From contig DATGKF010000071.1 of assembly GCA_035294785.1 (NCBI GenBank), positions 1-40,439 on the forward strand: a stretch of 40,439 nt of DNA, read 5' to 3'. Both the position numbers and the translations under genes were made by a program. Positions 23,224 to 33,364 of this stretch are shown here, one piece after another. The number at the start of each line of letters is the position of its first letter. Within the stretch, counting starts at the first letter, position 1. The notes beneath the pieces are model-generated. The model ran no database searches. It was not told the origin of the DNA and saw only the letters and a list, made by a program, of their open reading frames with translations. This DNA is from Poindextera sp035294785. Lineage in GTDB: Bacteria; Pseudomonadota; Alphaproteobacteria; Caulobacterales; Caulobacteraceae.

Positions 23224-24021
23224 TCAACCGCGGTCCCAGATGGAGCGAAAGTCGCCGTCGCCGGTGAGCAGCTGGTCGGGGCTCTGCTTGTCGATGTGGC
23301 CGATCAGGCCGCGATAGACGCCGTAGCCCATCAGCTGTCGCAGCCGGGGCGGGAAGCCGCGCGCGACCTCGGCGGGAACGCCCAGCTGCTGGTTCTCCTG
23401 CTGACGGATGAACCCGGCGCAGTAGTTCATGGCGACGCCCGTGCGGCGCTTGTCGGTGAGGTTGGCGCCGCCGCCGTGCCAGAGGGCGCCGTCCCAGATG
23501 AGCACCGAGCCCTTGGCCATTTCGGCGGGGATGCTGGCGTAAGATCCGCCGTACTCCGGATTGCTGCGCGTGTGGCTGCCGGGGACGAGGCGGGTCGCCC
23601 CGTTCGCCTCGGTGAAGTCGGTCAGCGCCCACATGGAATTGCACACCAGCGAAGCGTGCGGCTTCTCCAGCGGGATGACCATGTCGTCGGCGTGGATCGG
23701 CTGGGCCGTTTCGCCGGGGTCGATGGCGATGGAGGAGAGGGAGGAGATCAGGCACTCGGGATCGAGGACGCCTTCGACGATCGGCAGCACGTTGTCGTGA
23801 ACCGGAACCTGGTCGAACGGCGCGCCGTGGGCGAGCAGGTTGTAGATGCGCACCGTGTGGCGGCCCTCGAAACCGTTCGCCGCCGGCTTGGCGTCGAGGT
23901 CGCGCTCGAGGCGCATCAGCGCGGCGTTCAGCGCCTCGATCAGGTCGGGCGCGATGGCGTTCTCGACGATGGTGTAGCCGTCGCGGCGGACGCGCTCGAT
24001 GTGGGCCGTGGCGTCGGTCAT
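23224..24021 (-). CDS. phytanoyl-CoA dioxygenase family protein
   Basis: A 265-residue PhyH-family oxygenase. It has RRDGYTIVENAIAPDLIEAL at the N-terminus, H110-x-D112 (PIHADDMVIP), the loop GATRLVPGSHTRSN, distal H182 (GALWHGGG) and R193 (KRRTGVAMN). All iron and co-substrate positions are in place, so it should be active. The ATG overlaps the stop of the upstream gene by four bases (ATGA), indicating coupling with the NIPSNAP-like gene. The downstream PhyH-like gene is separated by a hairpin-rich gap. The substrate is not identifiable. Confidence 0.9.
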   Translation of the reverse strand: MTDATAHIERVRRDGYTIVENAIAPDLIEALNAALMRLERDLDAKPAANGFEGRHTVRIYNLLAHGAPFDQVPVHDNVLPIVEGVLDPECLISSLSSIAIDPGETAQPIHADDMVIPLEKPHASLVCNSMWALTDFTEANGATRLVPGSHTRSNPEYGGSYASIPAEMAKGSVLIWDGALWHGGGANLTDKRRTGVAMNYCAGFIRQQENQQLGVPAEVARGFPPRLRQLMGYGVYRGLIGHIDKQSPDQLLTGDGDFRSIWDRG

Positions 24022-24599
24022 GGCGCGACCAGCAGCGTGCTGGCGGCGCGGGTCGAATGCGTCAGCTCATGCCGGCGCATGAAGGCCTGGCGGGCGGTGG
24101 GGCTAGGGTCGCGCGAGGCTTCCCAGACGCCGTGGTCGGCATAGCGGGTGACGAGCAGAAGGTGTGCGCGCCCGTCCGCATCGGCCGGTTCGGGCGCGCG
24201 CAGGAAGAGGCCGAAGATGTTGGCGTCGAACCCGCCCTCGAACTCCGGCCACGCCTGGCCCGAGAGGTCGACGAACTCATTCAACGATGAACGATCGATC
24301 TCGAACCAGCGATGCACGTAGACTCCGCCAGGCTTGAGCACGTCTTCGCCGCGCGGGCGAAGAGTGGGCGAGAGCCGATGGGCGACGTGCGACACGACCT
24401 CCGGCGCGGCGGTCAGGGCCGCGAAGTCGACGCCAGCCTCGGCCAGCAACGCCATCTGCGCCGCCTCCCACCCCAGTTGGCTTGCGAACAGGCCGCTACG
24501 CCCGGCCGGGAGACCGGCGGTCCTCACCCGATCGACGAACGCCCGCCGCGCGGCGGCTCCGCGCTGAAGGGTGAGCTGGAGGTAGTCGAAATCGGGCAT
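24018..24599 (-). CDS. NIPSNAP-like / dimeric alpha-beta barrel protein
   Basis: A 193-residue protein. Its middle (GGVYVHRWFEIDRSSLNEFVDLSG, in parts) resembles NIPSNAP and related dimeric alpha-beta barrel domains, and a second, similar half may be present at the N-terminus (DYLQLTLQRGAAARRAFVDR). The C-terminus holds HLLLVTRYADHGVWE, again like the ferredoxin-like strands of this fold. It has no recognised catalytic residues. TAGGAG lies ahead of the ATG at 24599. It is coupled by a four-base overlap to the PhyH gene, so it may act in the same pathway as a monooxygenase-like or binding partner. Assignment to a fold is moderately sure; function is not known. Confidence 0.65.
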   Translation of the reverse strand: MPDFDYLQLTLQRGAAARRAFVDRVRTAGLPAGRSGLFASQLGWEAAQMALLAEAGVDFAALTAAPEVVSHVAHRLSPTLRPRGEDVLKPGGVYVHRWFEIDRSSLNEFVDLSGQAWPEFEGGFDANIFGLFLRAPEPADADGRAHLLLVTRYADHGVWEASRDPSPTARQAFMRRHELTHSTRAASTLLVAP

Positions 24600-24610
24600 C
24601 GCGCTCCTAT

Positions 24611-24712
24611 AGCCCCTTCGCCCTCGCGGGGAAGGGGTCGGGGATGGCGGCGCCACCCGGCCGTCGCAGCGTTGCACCCCACCCCCGGCCCCTCCCCGCA
24701 AGAGGGAGGGGA
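24611..24712. repeat. dispersed palindromic repeat (type 2, reverse copy)
   Basis: The first half has CCCCTTC (24613-24619) and GAAGGGG (24631-24637); the second has CCCCTCC (24689-24695) and GGAGGGG (24705-24711). Read on the opposite strand, the whole element matches the repeat at 18945-19070 closely, including the GGGGATGG and GGGGTGGGG flanks. From 24713 to 24864 I see no gene; a GC hairpin (CCGCGCC/GGCGCGG) lies near 24822-24844 in the leader of the next gene. Confidence 0.75.
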
Positions 24713-24864
24713 GACTTTGCTGATGCGAAGCCATCCGCTCGATGCCGGTGACCTTCACCGCTGAGAAGGGCCTGAGCCTCGCACGCTGTCGTGATTGGGC
24801 GATGGGAACCTGAGCGCTAGGCCGCGCCTTTAAGGCCGGCGCGGGGGGCGCTCGAGGAGACTCC

Positions 24865-26640
24865 ATGACCCCGACCGAGGCGCTGGCCTTCAGCATCGTC
24901 GGTGGCGCGATGGCCTTCTTCGCCTGGGGCCGCTTCCGCTACGACGTGATCGCGGTGATTGCGCTCCTGATCGGGGTCGTGACCGGCGTCGTGCCGGCCC
25001 AGCGCGCGTTTTCGGGCTTCACAAGCGACGTGGTGGTGATCATCGCCTGCGCGCTGGTGATCAGCGCGGCGGTGGCGCGCTCGGGCGTGATCGAGCAGCT
25101 GCTGCAGCCGCTGCTCTCGCGGGTGAAGCGCTCGGCGACCCAGGTGCCGGTGATGGCCGGGGCGACGGCGCTGCTCTCGATGCCGACCAAGAACGTCGGC
25201 GCGCTGGCCATCCTGATGCCGGTGGCGATCCGCCTGGCGCGAACGACGAAGACGTCCCGCTCGGCGCTGTTGATGCCGATGTCGTTCATGGCGCTCTTGG
25301 GCGGACTCGTGACCCTGGTCGGCACCTCGACCAACATCATCGCCAGCCAAGTGCGGGAGACCTCGCTCGGCAAACCGTTCCAGATGTTCGACTTTGCGCC
25401 GGTGGGCCTCGCGCTGACCGCGCTTGGGCTGGTGTTCGTGAGCTTTGCCTGGCGACTGCTGCCGCGCGATCGCCCGGGCGGCGCGGTGATCGGCGAGGCG
25501 CTGGATGCGCCCTATGCCACAGAAGCCGTGCTGCCGCCGGCTTGGCCGGAGTCGTTGGCCACGCTCGGCGATCTTAACCTCGGCGACGCCGGCGTGCGTG
25601 TCACGGCGCTTGTGCGGGAAGGGAAGGAGAGCGCCGCGCCGCGCCCGACGCGCCGTCTGCACGGCGGCGACACGCTGGTGCTGGAGGGGCCGCAGGAGGG
25701 GCTGAACGCGATCTTCACGCGCACGCCGCTGGTGCACAAGGTCGCCGACACCCGCGCGGAGAAGCAGGAAGCGAAGGAAGAGGTGCGCGCCATCGAGGCG
25801 GTTGTTCAACGCGACTCCGCTTTGATCGGCCGCTCCGCAGAGCAGGTCCGCCTGCAGACGCATTTCGGGGTGCAGCTGCTGGCCGTCGGACGCGCCGGGG
25901 CGCGGATCACCCAACAGCTGGCGCAGGTGCGGGTCCGGGCGGGCGATGTGCTCATCCTGCAGGCGGGCGAGAAGGTGCTGCCGCAGGCGTTGCGCGCCCT
26001 CGGCCTTCTGCCGCTCATCGAACGCGACGTGCAGGTGCAGGGCGCGCGGCGGCGCTTCCTGCCGATCCTGATCCTCACCGCGGCGATGGTGCTGGTGGCG
26101 TTCAAGCTGCTGCCGGTGGCGATCGCCTTCTTCGCCGCCGCCGCGCTGATGGTGGTCGTGGGCTCCATCTCCATGCGCGAGGCCTATGGCGCGCTGGACG
26201 CGCAGGTGCTGATCCTGATCGGCGCGCTCACGCCGCTCAGCGAGGCGCTGCAGCACAGCGGCGGCGCGGGCCTGGTCGCCGGCGGGCTGGCGGACCTGCT
26301 GCACGCGCTGCCGCCCCTGATCATCCTGGCGACGCTGATGGTCATCGCCATGGCCTGCTCGCCCTTCCTGCACAATGCGCCCACCGTGCTGGTGCTGGCC
26401 CCGATCGGCGTGGCGCTGGCCACGCGGCTGCACCTCAATCCCGACGCCTTCCTGATGGCGGTGGCGACCGGCGCGGGCGCGGACTTCCTCACGCCCATCG
26501 GCCACCAGTGCAACACGCTGGTGATGGGGCCGGGCGGTTACCGCTTCGGCGACTACGCCCGGCTGGGCGCGCCGCTCTCCGTGCTGGTGATCCTGGTCGG
26601 CGCCCCGCTGATCGCCGTGGTCTGGGGGCTGGGACGCTAG
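24865..26640 (+). CDS. SLC13/DASS-family permease with two central TrkA-C domains
   Basis: A 591-residue inner-membrane carrier. The N-terminal half has spans with SMPTKNVGALAILMPVAIRL and the substrate/sodium motif LVGTSTNIIAS near residues 150-160. Two soluble RCK/TrkA-C-like domains follow at about 215-290 (LGDLNLGDAGVRVTALVREG) and about 310-375 (GRSAEQVRLQTHFGVQLLAV). The C-terminal half repeats the carrier core with FLHNAPTVLVLAPIGVAL and TPIGHQCNTLVMGPGGY. This is the layout of bacterial SLC13-type permeases for dicarboxylates or sulfate. The ATG has GAGGAGA upstream. It is monocistronic on the + strand, converging on the SDR gene eight bases away. The exact anion is not deducible. Confidence 0.9.
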   Translation: MTPTEALAFSIVGGAMAFFAWGRFRYDVIAVIALLIGVVTGVVPAQRAFSGFTSDVVVIIACALVISAAVARSGVIEQLLQPLLSRVKRSATQVPVMAGATALLSMPTKNVGALAILMPVAIRLARTTKTSRSALLMPMSFMALLGGLVTLVGTSTNIIASQVRETSLGKPFQMFDFAPVGLALTALGLVFVSFAWRLLPRDRPGGAVIGEALDAPYATEAVLPPAWPESLATLGDLNLGDAGVRVTALVREGKESAAPRPTRRLHGGDTLVLEGPQEGLNAIFTRTPLVHKVADTRAEKQEAKEEVRAIEAVVQRDSALIGRSAEQVRLQTHFGVQLLAVGRAGARITQQLAQVRVRAGDVLILQAGEKVLPQALRALGLLPLIERDVQVQGARRRFLPILILTAAMVLVAFKLLPVAIAFFAAAALMVVVGSISMREAYGALDAQVLILIGALTPLSEALQHSGGAGLVAGGLADLLHALPPLIILATLMVIAMACSPFLHNAPTVLVLAPIGVALATRLHLNPDAFLMAVATGAGADFLTPIGHQCNTLVMGPGGYRFGDYARLGAPLSVLVILVGAPLIAVVWGLGR

Positions 26641-26647
26641 CCCTCGC

Positions 26648-27334
26648 TCACACCCGGCCGGTCACGGGGATCAGGGCGCCGGTGACCGCGGACGCGGCGT
26701 CAGACGTGAGAAAGAGGATCACCGCCGTCAACTCGACCGGCGCGACCCAGGCGGCGGGGTCCGCCTTCGGCATGTCGGCGCGATTGCGCGGGGTGTCGAG
26801 GATCGACGGCAGCACCGCGTTGACGCGCACCTTGCCCTTCTGCTCCTCGGCCAGCGCCTCGGTGAGCCGATGCACGCCCGACTTGGAGGCGGCGTAGGCG
26901 CCCATGCCGGCGGCCGCCTTCAGCGCCCCGGCCGCGCCGACGTTGACGATCGAGCCGCGCGCTTCGATCAGCGCGGGCAAGGCGGCGCGGCACATGTTGG
27001 CGCAGGTGCGCACGTTCATGGCGTAGAGCCGGTCCCAGGTCTCGGCCGATCCGTCGGCAAGCGTCTCCCAGACAAACCCGCCGGCGATGTTGACCACCGC
27101 ATCGATGCGGCCGAAGCGGTCGAGCACCGACTTCACCGCCGCGGACGCCTGCTCGGGCGCGGTCAGGTCGCAGCCCTCCACCATGAGGGCCCCGTTCAGT
27201 TGCGCGGCCACGCCGGGCGGCGGCTCCGTCGCCAGGTCGACGGTGGCGACCCGATCGCCGTTGGCCAGAAACGCCGCCGCGACGGCGTGACCCAGGACGC
27301 CGAACGCGCCGGTGACGATGACGACTTTGCTCAT
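26648..27334 (-). CDS. short-chain dehydrogenase/reductase, QDPR-like, lacking the usual serine
   Basis: A 228-residue SDR. The cofactor motif is VTGAFGVLGHAVA (residues about 7-19), with CDLTAPEQ and VVNIAGGFV following. The catalytic YxxxK is present (YAASKSGVHRL). However, the serine normally 13 residues before the tyrosine is an alanine: the stretch is VNVGAAGALKAAAGMGAYAA. Dihydropteridine-reductase-like SDRs also lack that serine, so the enzyme may belong to that type rather than be inactive. The start at 27334 (MSKVVIVTG) was preferred over a longer frame because the cofactor strand should begin almost at once. It converges on the SLC13 gene and is upstream of nothing on its own strand within 38 bases but the ABC permease to its right. 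Confidence 0.88.
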   Translation of the reverse strand: MSKVVIVTGAFGVLGHAVAAAFLANGDRVATVDLATEPPPGVAAQLNGALMVEGCDLTAPEQASAAVKSVLDRFGRIDAVVNIAGGFVWETLADGSAETWDRLYAMNVRTCANMCRAALPALIEARGSIVNVGAAGALKAAAGMGAYAASKSGVHRLTEALAEEQKGKVRVNAVLPSILDTPRNRADMPKADPAAWVAPVELTAVILFLTSDAASAVTGALIPVTGRV

Positions 27335-27371
27335 GGACGCGACCTCGTTCCTTGCCGGCACTTTGCCGCGA

Positions 27372-29053
<1,682 letters not shown>

Positions 29054-29123
29054 GCCGGCGTGCTTAGGCCCCTCAGCGCCGGAAGGGGAGGGCGCGGGCC
29101 GTCGCTGCTGACAGGACTCGTCC

Positions 29124-30728
29124 TCAGAGGCGGCGGAACTCGAGGTAACGCGTGCGGGTGGTGTTGAGCTGGAAACCGGTCGCGCGGCCGCCCTCGACGG
29201 CAAGGCTGATCGTGGTGCGAAAGACGTTCATCGGCGGCGCCGGCCGCGAGTATGCGACCAGGGGCGAGAGCACGCGGAGCGGCGCTTGCGTGCGTCCGAG
29301 CCCGTCGGAGAGGGAGAGCGTCAGGCCGTCCTCATCCTCTTCGATGGCGGCGATCGTGTCGGCGTCGGTGCTGACGTAGCGGCCCTTGGCCACGAGGGCG
29401 AACGCCGTCTGGTCGGCCTCGTCGGGCGTCAGCCGAACGTGCTCGAGCGTTTCGCCGCCGAAGGTCACCAGCAGACGCCCGTCCTTGAGCGCCGGCTCGA
29501 TGACGGTCTCGCCGTTGCCGCCGGCCGGCAGGGCGAGGCTCCCGTCCGCCTTGCGGACGACCGGCAGGCCGCCGGGCATCTTCGCGGGCGAGAGATAGAG
29601 CACCCCGTCGCGACCGGTCAGGCTGTAGATCATGCCGGTGTCGGGCGACCACCAGTCGGCGACGAGGGCCGGATACTCCTCCGGCTTCACCTTCGGGACT
29701 TCCGGGCCGACGCGGTCGGCAAGGATGATGTCGACGACCTGCTGTGCGAGCCGCGGCGGCTCGGCGGCCCTGGCGCCATTGGCCATGATGATGATGTCCA
29801 GGCCTTCGTCGGGAAGCGTCAGCATCTGGGACGAGCCGCCGGTGACGCCGCCGGAGTGGTGCAGCGTCTTCAGGCCGCGGTAGGAGTCGATGAGGAGCCC
29901 CAGCCCATAGGTTCCGGGCGATCCGTCCGGAAAGGGCGGCAGCGCGGTCAGCTCGGCCCAGCTTGCCGGCGAGCCGAACCGGTCGCGGCTGCGCAGGTGC
30001 GCCATCCAGCGCAGCATGTCGTCGACGGTCGAAACCATGCCGCCTTCGCCGCGCACCTCCTCCGAGGCGAAGATGCCGCGCCGCCAGCCGCCCTCGCGCA
30101 CCGGCATGTGCATGGCGGCGATGCCGGGCGTGATGTCCATGTCGCTCTCGATGAGGGCCGTGTCGGGCATGCCGACCGGATCGAACAGCCGCGTCTTGAG
30201 TTGCTCGGCGAACGGGGCGCCGCCCACCCGCTCGATGGCGATCGAGACCAGGTGGTAGCCGCCGTTGTTGTAGAGCATCGCCGTTCCGGGGGCGAAGTTG
30301 CGGCCCCTCTGGCGCACCTGCATCTCCAGCGCCCGGCCCTTGGGCGGGATGCTCATCCCGTGACCGATAAATCCGAGGTCGAGGTAGCAGCGCGAGCCGC
30401 CCCGATGCTGCAGCAGCTGGCGCAGCGACGGCTCGCCGCCCGGTCCGGTGAGCTCCGGCACGTAGGCGCGGATCGGCTGGTCGATGTCGAGCTTGCCCTC
30501 TTCGGCGAGGAGGAGGGCGGTGAGGGCGGTGAAATGCTTGGTGGTCGAGCCGATGCGCATGCGGGTGGCCGGCGTGATCGCCGCGGCGGTCTCGAGACTC
30601 GCCATGCCGAAGCCGCGCCGGTAGATGACCGCGCCGTCCCTGGCGACGCCGACGGCGAGGCCCGGCTCGTCGGTGCGGTTCCAGGGCGCGAACAGGGCGT
30701 CCAGCTGTTCGGTCATGGCGGTGTCCAC
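29124..30728 (-). CDS. serine hydrolase, beta-lactamase/D-aminopeptidase fold
   Basis: A 534-residue protein with an N-terminal serine-beta-lactamase-type domain. The nucleophile motif is S61-T-T-K64 (RIGSTTKHF), the second motif Y153-N-N155 (MLYNNGGYH) and the third is in LHHSGGVTGG. The C-terminal 160-170 residues form a separate beta-rich region resembling the extra domains of DmpB-type D-aminopeptidases and esterases. It has no evident signal peptide, so it may be cytoplasmic. GTG 30728 was chosen because AGGAG lies six bases upstream; the ATG at 30716 is an alternative. It is 53 bases downstream of the MlrC-type gene on the same strand, which suggests joint action on D-amino-acid or unusual peptides (inference). 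Confidence 0.87.
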   Translation of the reverse strand: MDTAMTEQLDALFAPWNRTDEPGLAVGVARDGAVIYRRGFGMASLETAAAITPATRMRIGSTTKHFTALTALLLAEEGKLDIDQPIRAYVPELTGPGGEPSLRQLLQHRGGSRCYLDLGFIGHGMSIPPKGRALEMQVRQRGRNFAPGTAMLYNNGGYHLVSIAIERVGGAPFAEQLKTRLFDPVGMPDTALIESDMDITPGIAAMHMPVREGGWRRGIFASEEVRGEGGMVSTVDDMLRWMAHLRSRDRFGSPASWAELTALPPFPDGSPGTYGLGLLIDSYRGLKTLHHSGGVTGGSSQMLTLPDEGLDIIIMANGARAAEPPRLAQQVVDIILADRVGPEVPKVKPEEYPALVADWWSPDTGMIYSLTGRDGVLYLSPAKMPGGLPVVRKADGSLALPAGGNGETVIEPALKDGRLLVTFGGETLEHVRLTPDEADQTAFALVAKGRYVSTDADTIAAIEEDEDGLTLSLSDGLGRTQAPLRVLSPLVAYSRPAPPMNVFRTTISLAVEGGRATGFQLNTTRTRYLEFRRL

Positions 30729-30781
30729 GGCGGTCTCCTGGTTCTCGAGGGTGGCGCTTTGTCGATCATGCCCGCTCGGCG

Positions 30782-32227
30782 TTAAGGGGTCTCCACCTTC
30801 GGCCAATAGGGCGTTTCGAGACGCCGGTACGGGATGTGGGCGAAGTCCGAGCGGATGGCGCCGGGGGTGTCGACGTAGATCACGTCGCTGGCGATCGGGT
30901 CGAACCCGGCGCGGAAGTGGTTGGTCGATTTGACCACGATGGCCTTCAGCGTGGTCGGGTCGAGGCCGAGGCCGGTGAAGGCGGTCGGGTGGAAGCACTG
31001 CGTGCGCCGCTCCGCCAGGATCACATGCACGCCGGCCGCCTCGATCCAGGCCGCGTCTCCGATCCCGACGAGGCCCGAGAGGCCGACCTGCGTCGCATGC
31101 CTGGCGAGGCCCCTGACGGTCGCGCGCACGTCCAGCGGCTCGCCGCTCGAGCGGCCGAGCTTGCCGCCAATGCGCAGATCCAGTTCAGCGCCGACGCCGA
31201 CTTCGTGGCAGAAGGCGACGGCCTGCGGGTCGTGCATCAGCGCGAAGCCGACATCGCGCAGGCCGCGCTCGAGCACCGCCCGGAGCAGGAAGGTCGAGTC
31301 CGATGGGGCGCCGCCGCCGGCGTTGTCGGCGATGTCGGCGATCACCAGCGGCCCTGTCTCGACGGCCGCGATGCGGTCGAGCGCGGCTTCGATGGAGACC
31401 TCCTTCATCATCGTCTCTTCGCGCAGGTCCCAGATCTCGCGGCCGAGCGCCTCGGCCATCGATGCGGCGGCGCTCTCATCGCCGTCGGCATAGACCAGCA
31501 TCTTCGCCCCGGTCACCGGCGTGTCGCCCCAGGGAAAGCCGTGCACGAAGGAGACGGAGAGGATGTTGTTGCGGCCCTGGCGCGCCTCCATGCGGTCGAC
31601 GAAGCCGCGCATCGGCTGGCTCTGCGTCGGCCAGAAGGAGACCATCTTGCAGTCGTGCACGGCGGGCGTCGGCCGCACCTGGCCCCTGGCGACGCCCAGG
31701 CAGATGCGCCAGGCGTCCTCCAGCCGCGGCAGGCCGTCGGTGTGCGGGTACTCCTTCTGGAAGCAGAGCACCGTCGCCTGGTCGATCATCGTCTGGGTGA
31801 GGTGCGCGTGCGGGTCGAGGACGACGCCGACAGGCACGTCCGGCCCGACGAGGGCGCGCACCCGAGTGAGGATGTCGCCTTCGCAGTCCCAGCAGTCCTG
31901 CGCGATCATCGCCCCGTGCAGGAAGAGGATGACGATGTCGACCGGCATGGCCGCACGAAGATCGTCCAGCAGCGCGTCGCGCAGCCGCTCGTAGACCGCC
32001 TGCACCGTCGGCGCCCCGGGCTGGGCGAAGGCGAAGAGGCCGGGCGTGATCTGCCCGCGTTCGGCGGCGACCAGGCGCCCCAGCCGCCGCGCCATCTCGC
32101 CGTACATGCCCTTGTCTTCGAACACCGCGGCCCCGCGCCGCTGGCCGACGGCGAACGCCGCCTCCGAGGTCGGGATCGACGAGAAGGAGTTGGACTCGGT
32201 CGCCAGTCCGGCGAAGAAGACGTTCAT
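30782..32227 (-). CDS. M81-family metallopeptidase, MlrC-like
   Basis: A 481-residue protein of the MlrC family, named for the enzyme that finishes microcystin breakdown. Landmarks are FFAGLATESNSFSSIPT at the N-terminus, ILFLHGAMIAQDCWDCEGDIL, VVLDPHAHLT (metal-site region), EYPHTDG and ADIADNAGGGAPSDST, and C-terminal FDPIASDVIYVDTPG. Most bacterial members are not linked to microcystin and probably hydrolyse other small peptides or amides. The ATG at 32227 has GGGAG upstream. It heads a likely operon with the serine hydrolase, and possibly the ABC exporter, and is divergent from the nitronate monooxygenase gene 88 bases away. Confidence 0.9.
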   Translation of the reverse strand: MNVFFAGLATESNSFSSIPTSEAAFAVGQRRGAAVFEDKGMYGEMARRLGRLVAAERGQITPGLFAFAQPGAPTVQAVYERLRDALLDDLRAAMPVDIVILFLHGAMIAQDCWDCEGDILTRVRALVGPDVPVGVVLDPHAHLTQTMIDQATVLCFQKEYPHTDGLPRLEDAWRICLGVARGQVRPTPAVHDCKMVSFWPTQSQPMRGFVDRMEARQGRNNILSVSFVHGFPWGDTPVTGAKMLVYADGDESAAASMAEALGREIWDLREETMMKEVSIEAALDRIAAVETGPLVIADIADNAGGGAPSDSTFLLRAVLERGLRDVGFALMHDPQAVAFCHEVGVGAELDLRIGGKLGRSSGEPLDVRATVRGLARHATQVGLSGLVGIGDAAWIEAAGVHVILAERRTQCFHPTAFTGLGLDPTTLKAIVVKSTNHFRAGFDPIASDVIYVDTPGAIRSDFAHIPYRRLETPYWPKVETP

Positions 32228-32314
32228 CGGCGGGTGCTCCCTGGGCGCGCGAAACTCTAGTTTCCGCCCGCCTTACTGCGCTAGAGCCTTGCTCCGCACC
32301 AGGGAGGGCGCGCC

Positions 32315-33289
32315 ATGAAGACCCGCATCACCGAGATGTTCGGCATCGAGCATCCAATCATCCAGGGCGGCATGCACTTCGTCGGCCTGGCCGAGATGGC
32401 CGCGGCCGTCTCCAACGCCGGCGGGCTCGGCATCATCACCGGCCTGACCCAGCCGAACCCGGACGCGCTGGGACGCGAGATCGCTCGTTGCCGCGAGATG
32501 ACCAACAAGCCGTTCGGCGTGAACCTCACCTTCCTGCCGTCGGTGAACCCGCCTGACTATCCCGGCTACATGCGCGTGATCATCGAGAGCGGCGTGAAAG
32601 TGGTCGAGACGGCGGGCAACAATCCGCAACAGGTGCTGCCGCCGCTGAAAGAGGCGGGCATCAAGGTGATCCACAAATGCACCTCGGTGCGTCACTCGCT
32701 GAAGGCGCAGTCGATCGGCTGCGACGCGGTCAGCGTCGACGGCTTCGAGTGCGGCGGCCACCCGGGCGAGGACGACGTGCCGAACTTCATCCTTTTGCCG
32801 CGGGCGGCGGAGACGCTCGACATCCCCTTCGTCGCCTCGGGCGGCATGGCCAATGGCCGTTCGCTGGTCGCCGCCCTCGCCATGGGCGCCGACGGCATGA
32901 ACCTCGGCACGCGCTTCATCGCCACCAAGGAGGCGCCGGTGCACGAGGCGGTCAAACAGGCGATCGTCGCCGCCTCCGAACTCGACACGCGCCTGGTGAT
33001 GCGCCCGCTGCGCAACACCGAACGGGTGCTCACCAACGCGGGCGTCGAACGCATCCTGGCCAAGGAAAAGGAGCTCGGTGCGGCCATCACCTTCGCCGAC
33101 GTCGCCGCCGAGCTCGCGGGGGTCTATCCGGCGGTGATGCAGCGCGGCGAGCTGGACGCCGGCGCCTGGTCCTGCGGCATGGTCGTCGGCCTCATCCACG
33201 ACATTCCGACGTGCAAGGAACTCATTGACGGCATCATGGCCGATGCGGAACAGTTGATCCGGGGGCGGCTCGAGGGATTGCTCGCCTGA
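32315..33289 (+). CDS. nitronate monooxygenase family flavoprotein
   Basis: A 324-residue TIM-barrel FMN protein of the nitronate monooxygenase / 2-nitropropane dioxygenase family. The N-terminal HPIIQGGMHFVGLAEMAAAV, the AGGLGIITG turn, DGFECGGHPGEDD (with the catalytic-region histidine) and FVASGGMANGRSLVAALAMGADG for FMN phosphate binding are all present, as is GTRFIATKEAPVH. GGGAGG precedes the ATG. Enzymes of this type oxidise alkyl nitronates such as propionate-3-nitronate, but many members act on other substrates or on acyl-CoA-linked reductions. It is divergent from the MlrC-type gene and followed by a secreted microprotein on the same strand. Confidence 0.9.
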   Translation: MKTRITEMFGIEHPIIQGGMHFVGLAEMAAAVSNAGGLGIITGLTQPNPDALGREIARCREMTNKPFGVNLTFLPSVNPPDYPGYMRVIIESGVKVVETAGNNPQQVLPPLKEAGIKVIHKCTSVRHSLKAQSIGCDAVSVDGFECGGHPGEDDVPNFILLPRAAETLDIPFVASGGMANGRSLVAALAMGADGMNLGTRFIATKEAPVHEAVKQAIVAASELDTRLVMRPLRNTERVLTNAGVERILAKEKELGAAITFADVAAELAGVYPAVMQRGELDAGAWSCGMVVGLIHDIPTCKELIDGIMADAEQLIRGRLEGLLA

Positions 33290-33364
33290 ACCGGCGGAAC
33301 CGGATCGGGGCTGGATCGTTCAAGCTTCGCCGTCGCGCGCGCTGCGCCGTCAGGGAGACACGCC

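Noticed and set aside
17383..24712. Repeated hairpin units considered as a CRISPR array
   Set aside because: Units are not regularly spaced, occur in separate gaps and no cas gene is present.
24822..24864. GC hairpin in the leader of the SLC13 gene considered as a riboswitch
   Set aside because: Only one short stem is visible and no known aptamer motif is recognisable.
30836..32260. A 474-codon open frame opposite the MlrC-type gene
   Set aside because: Antisense shadow: no recognisable motif, and the minus strand has a complete M81-family protein.
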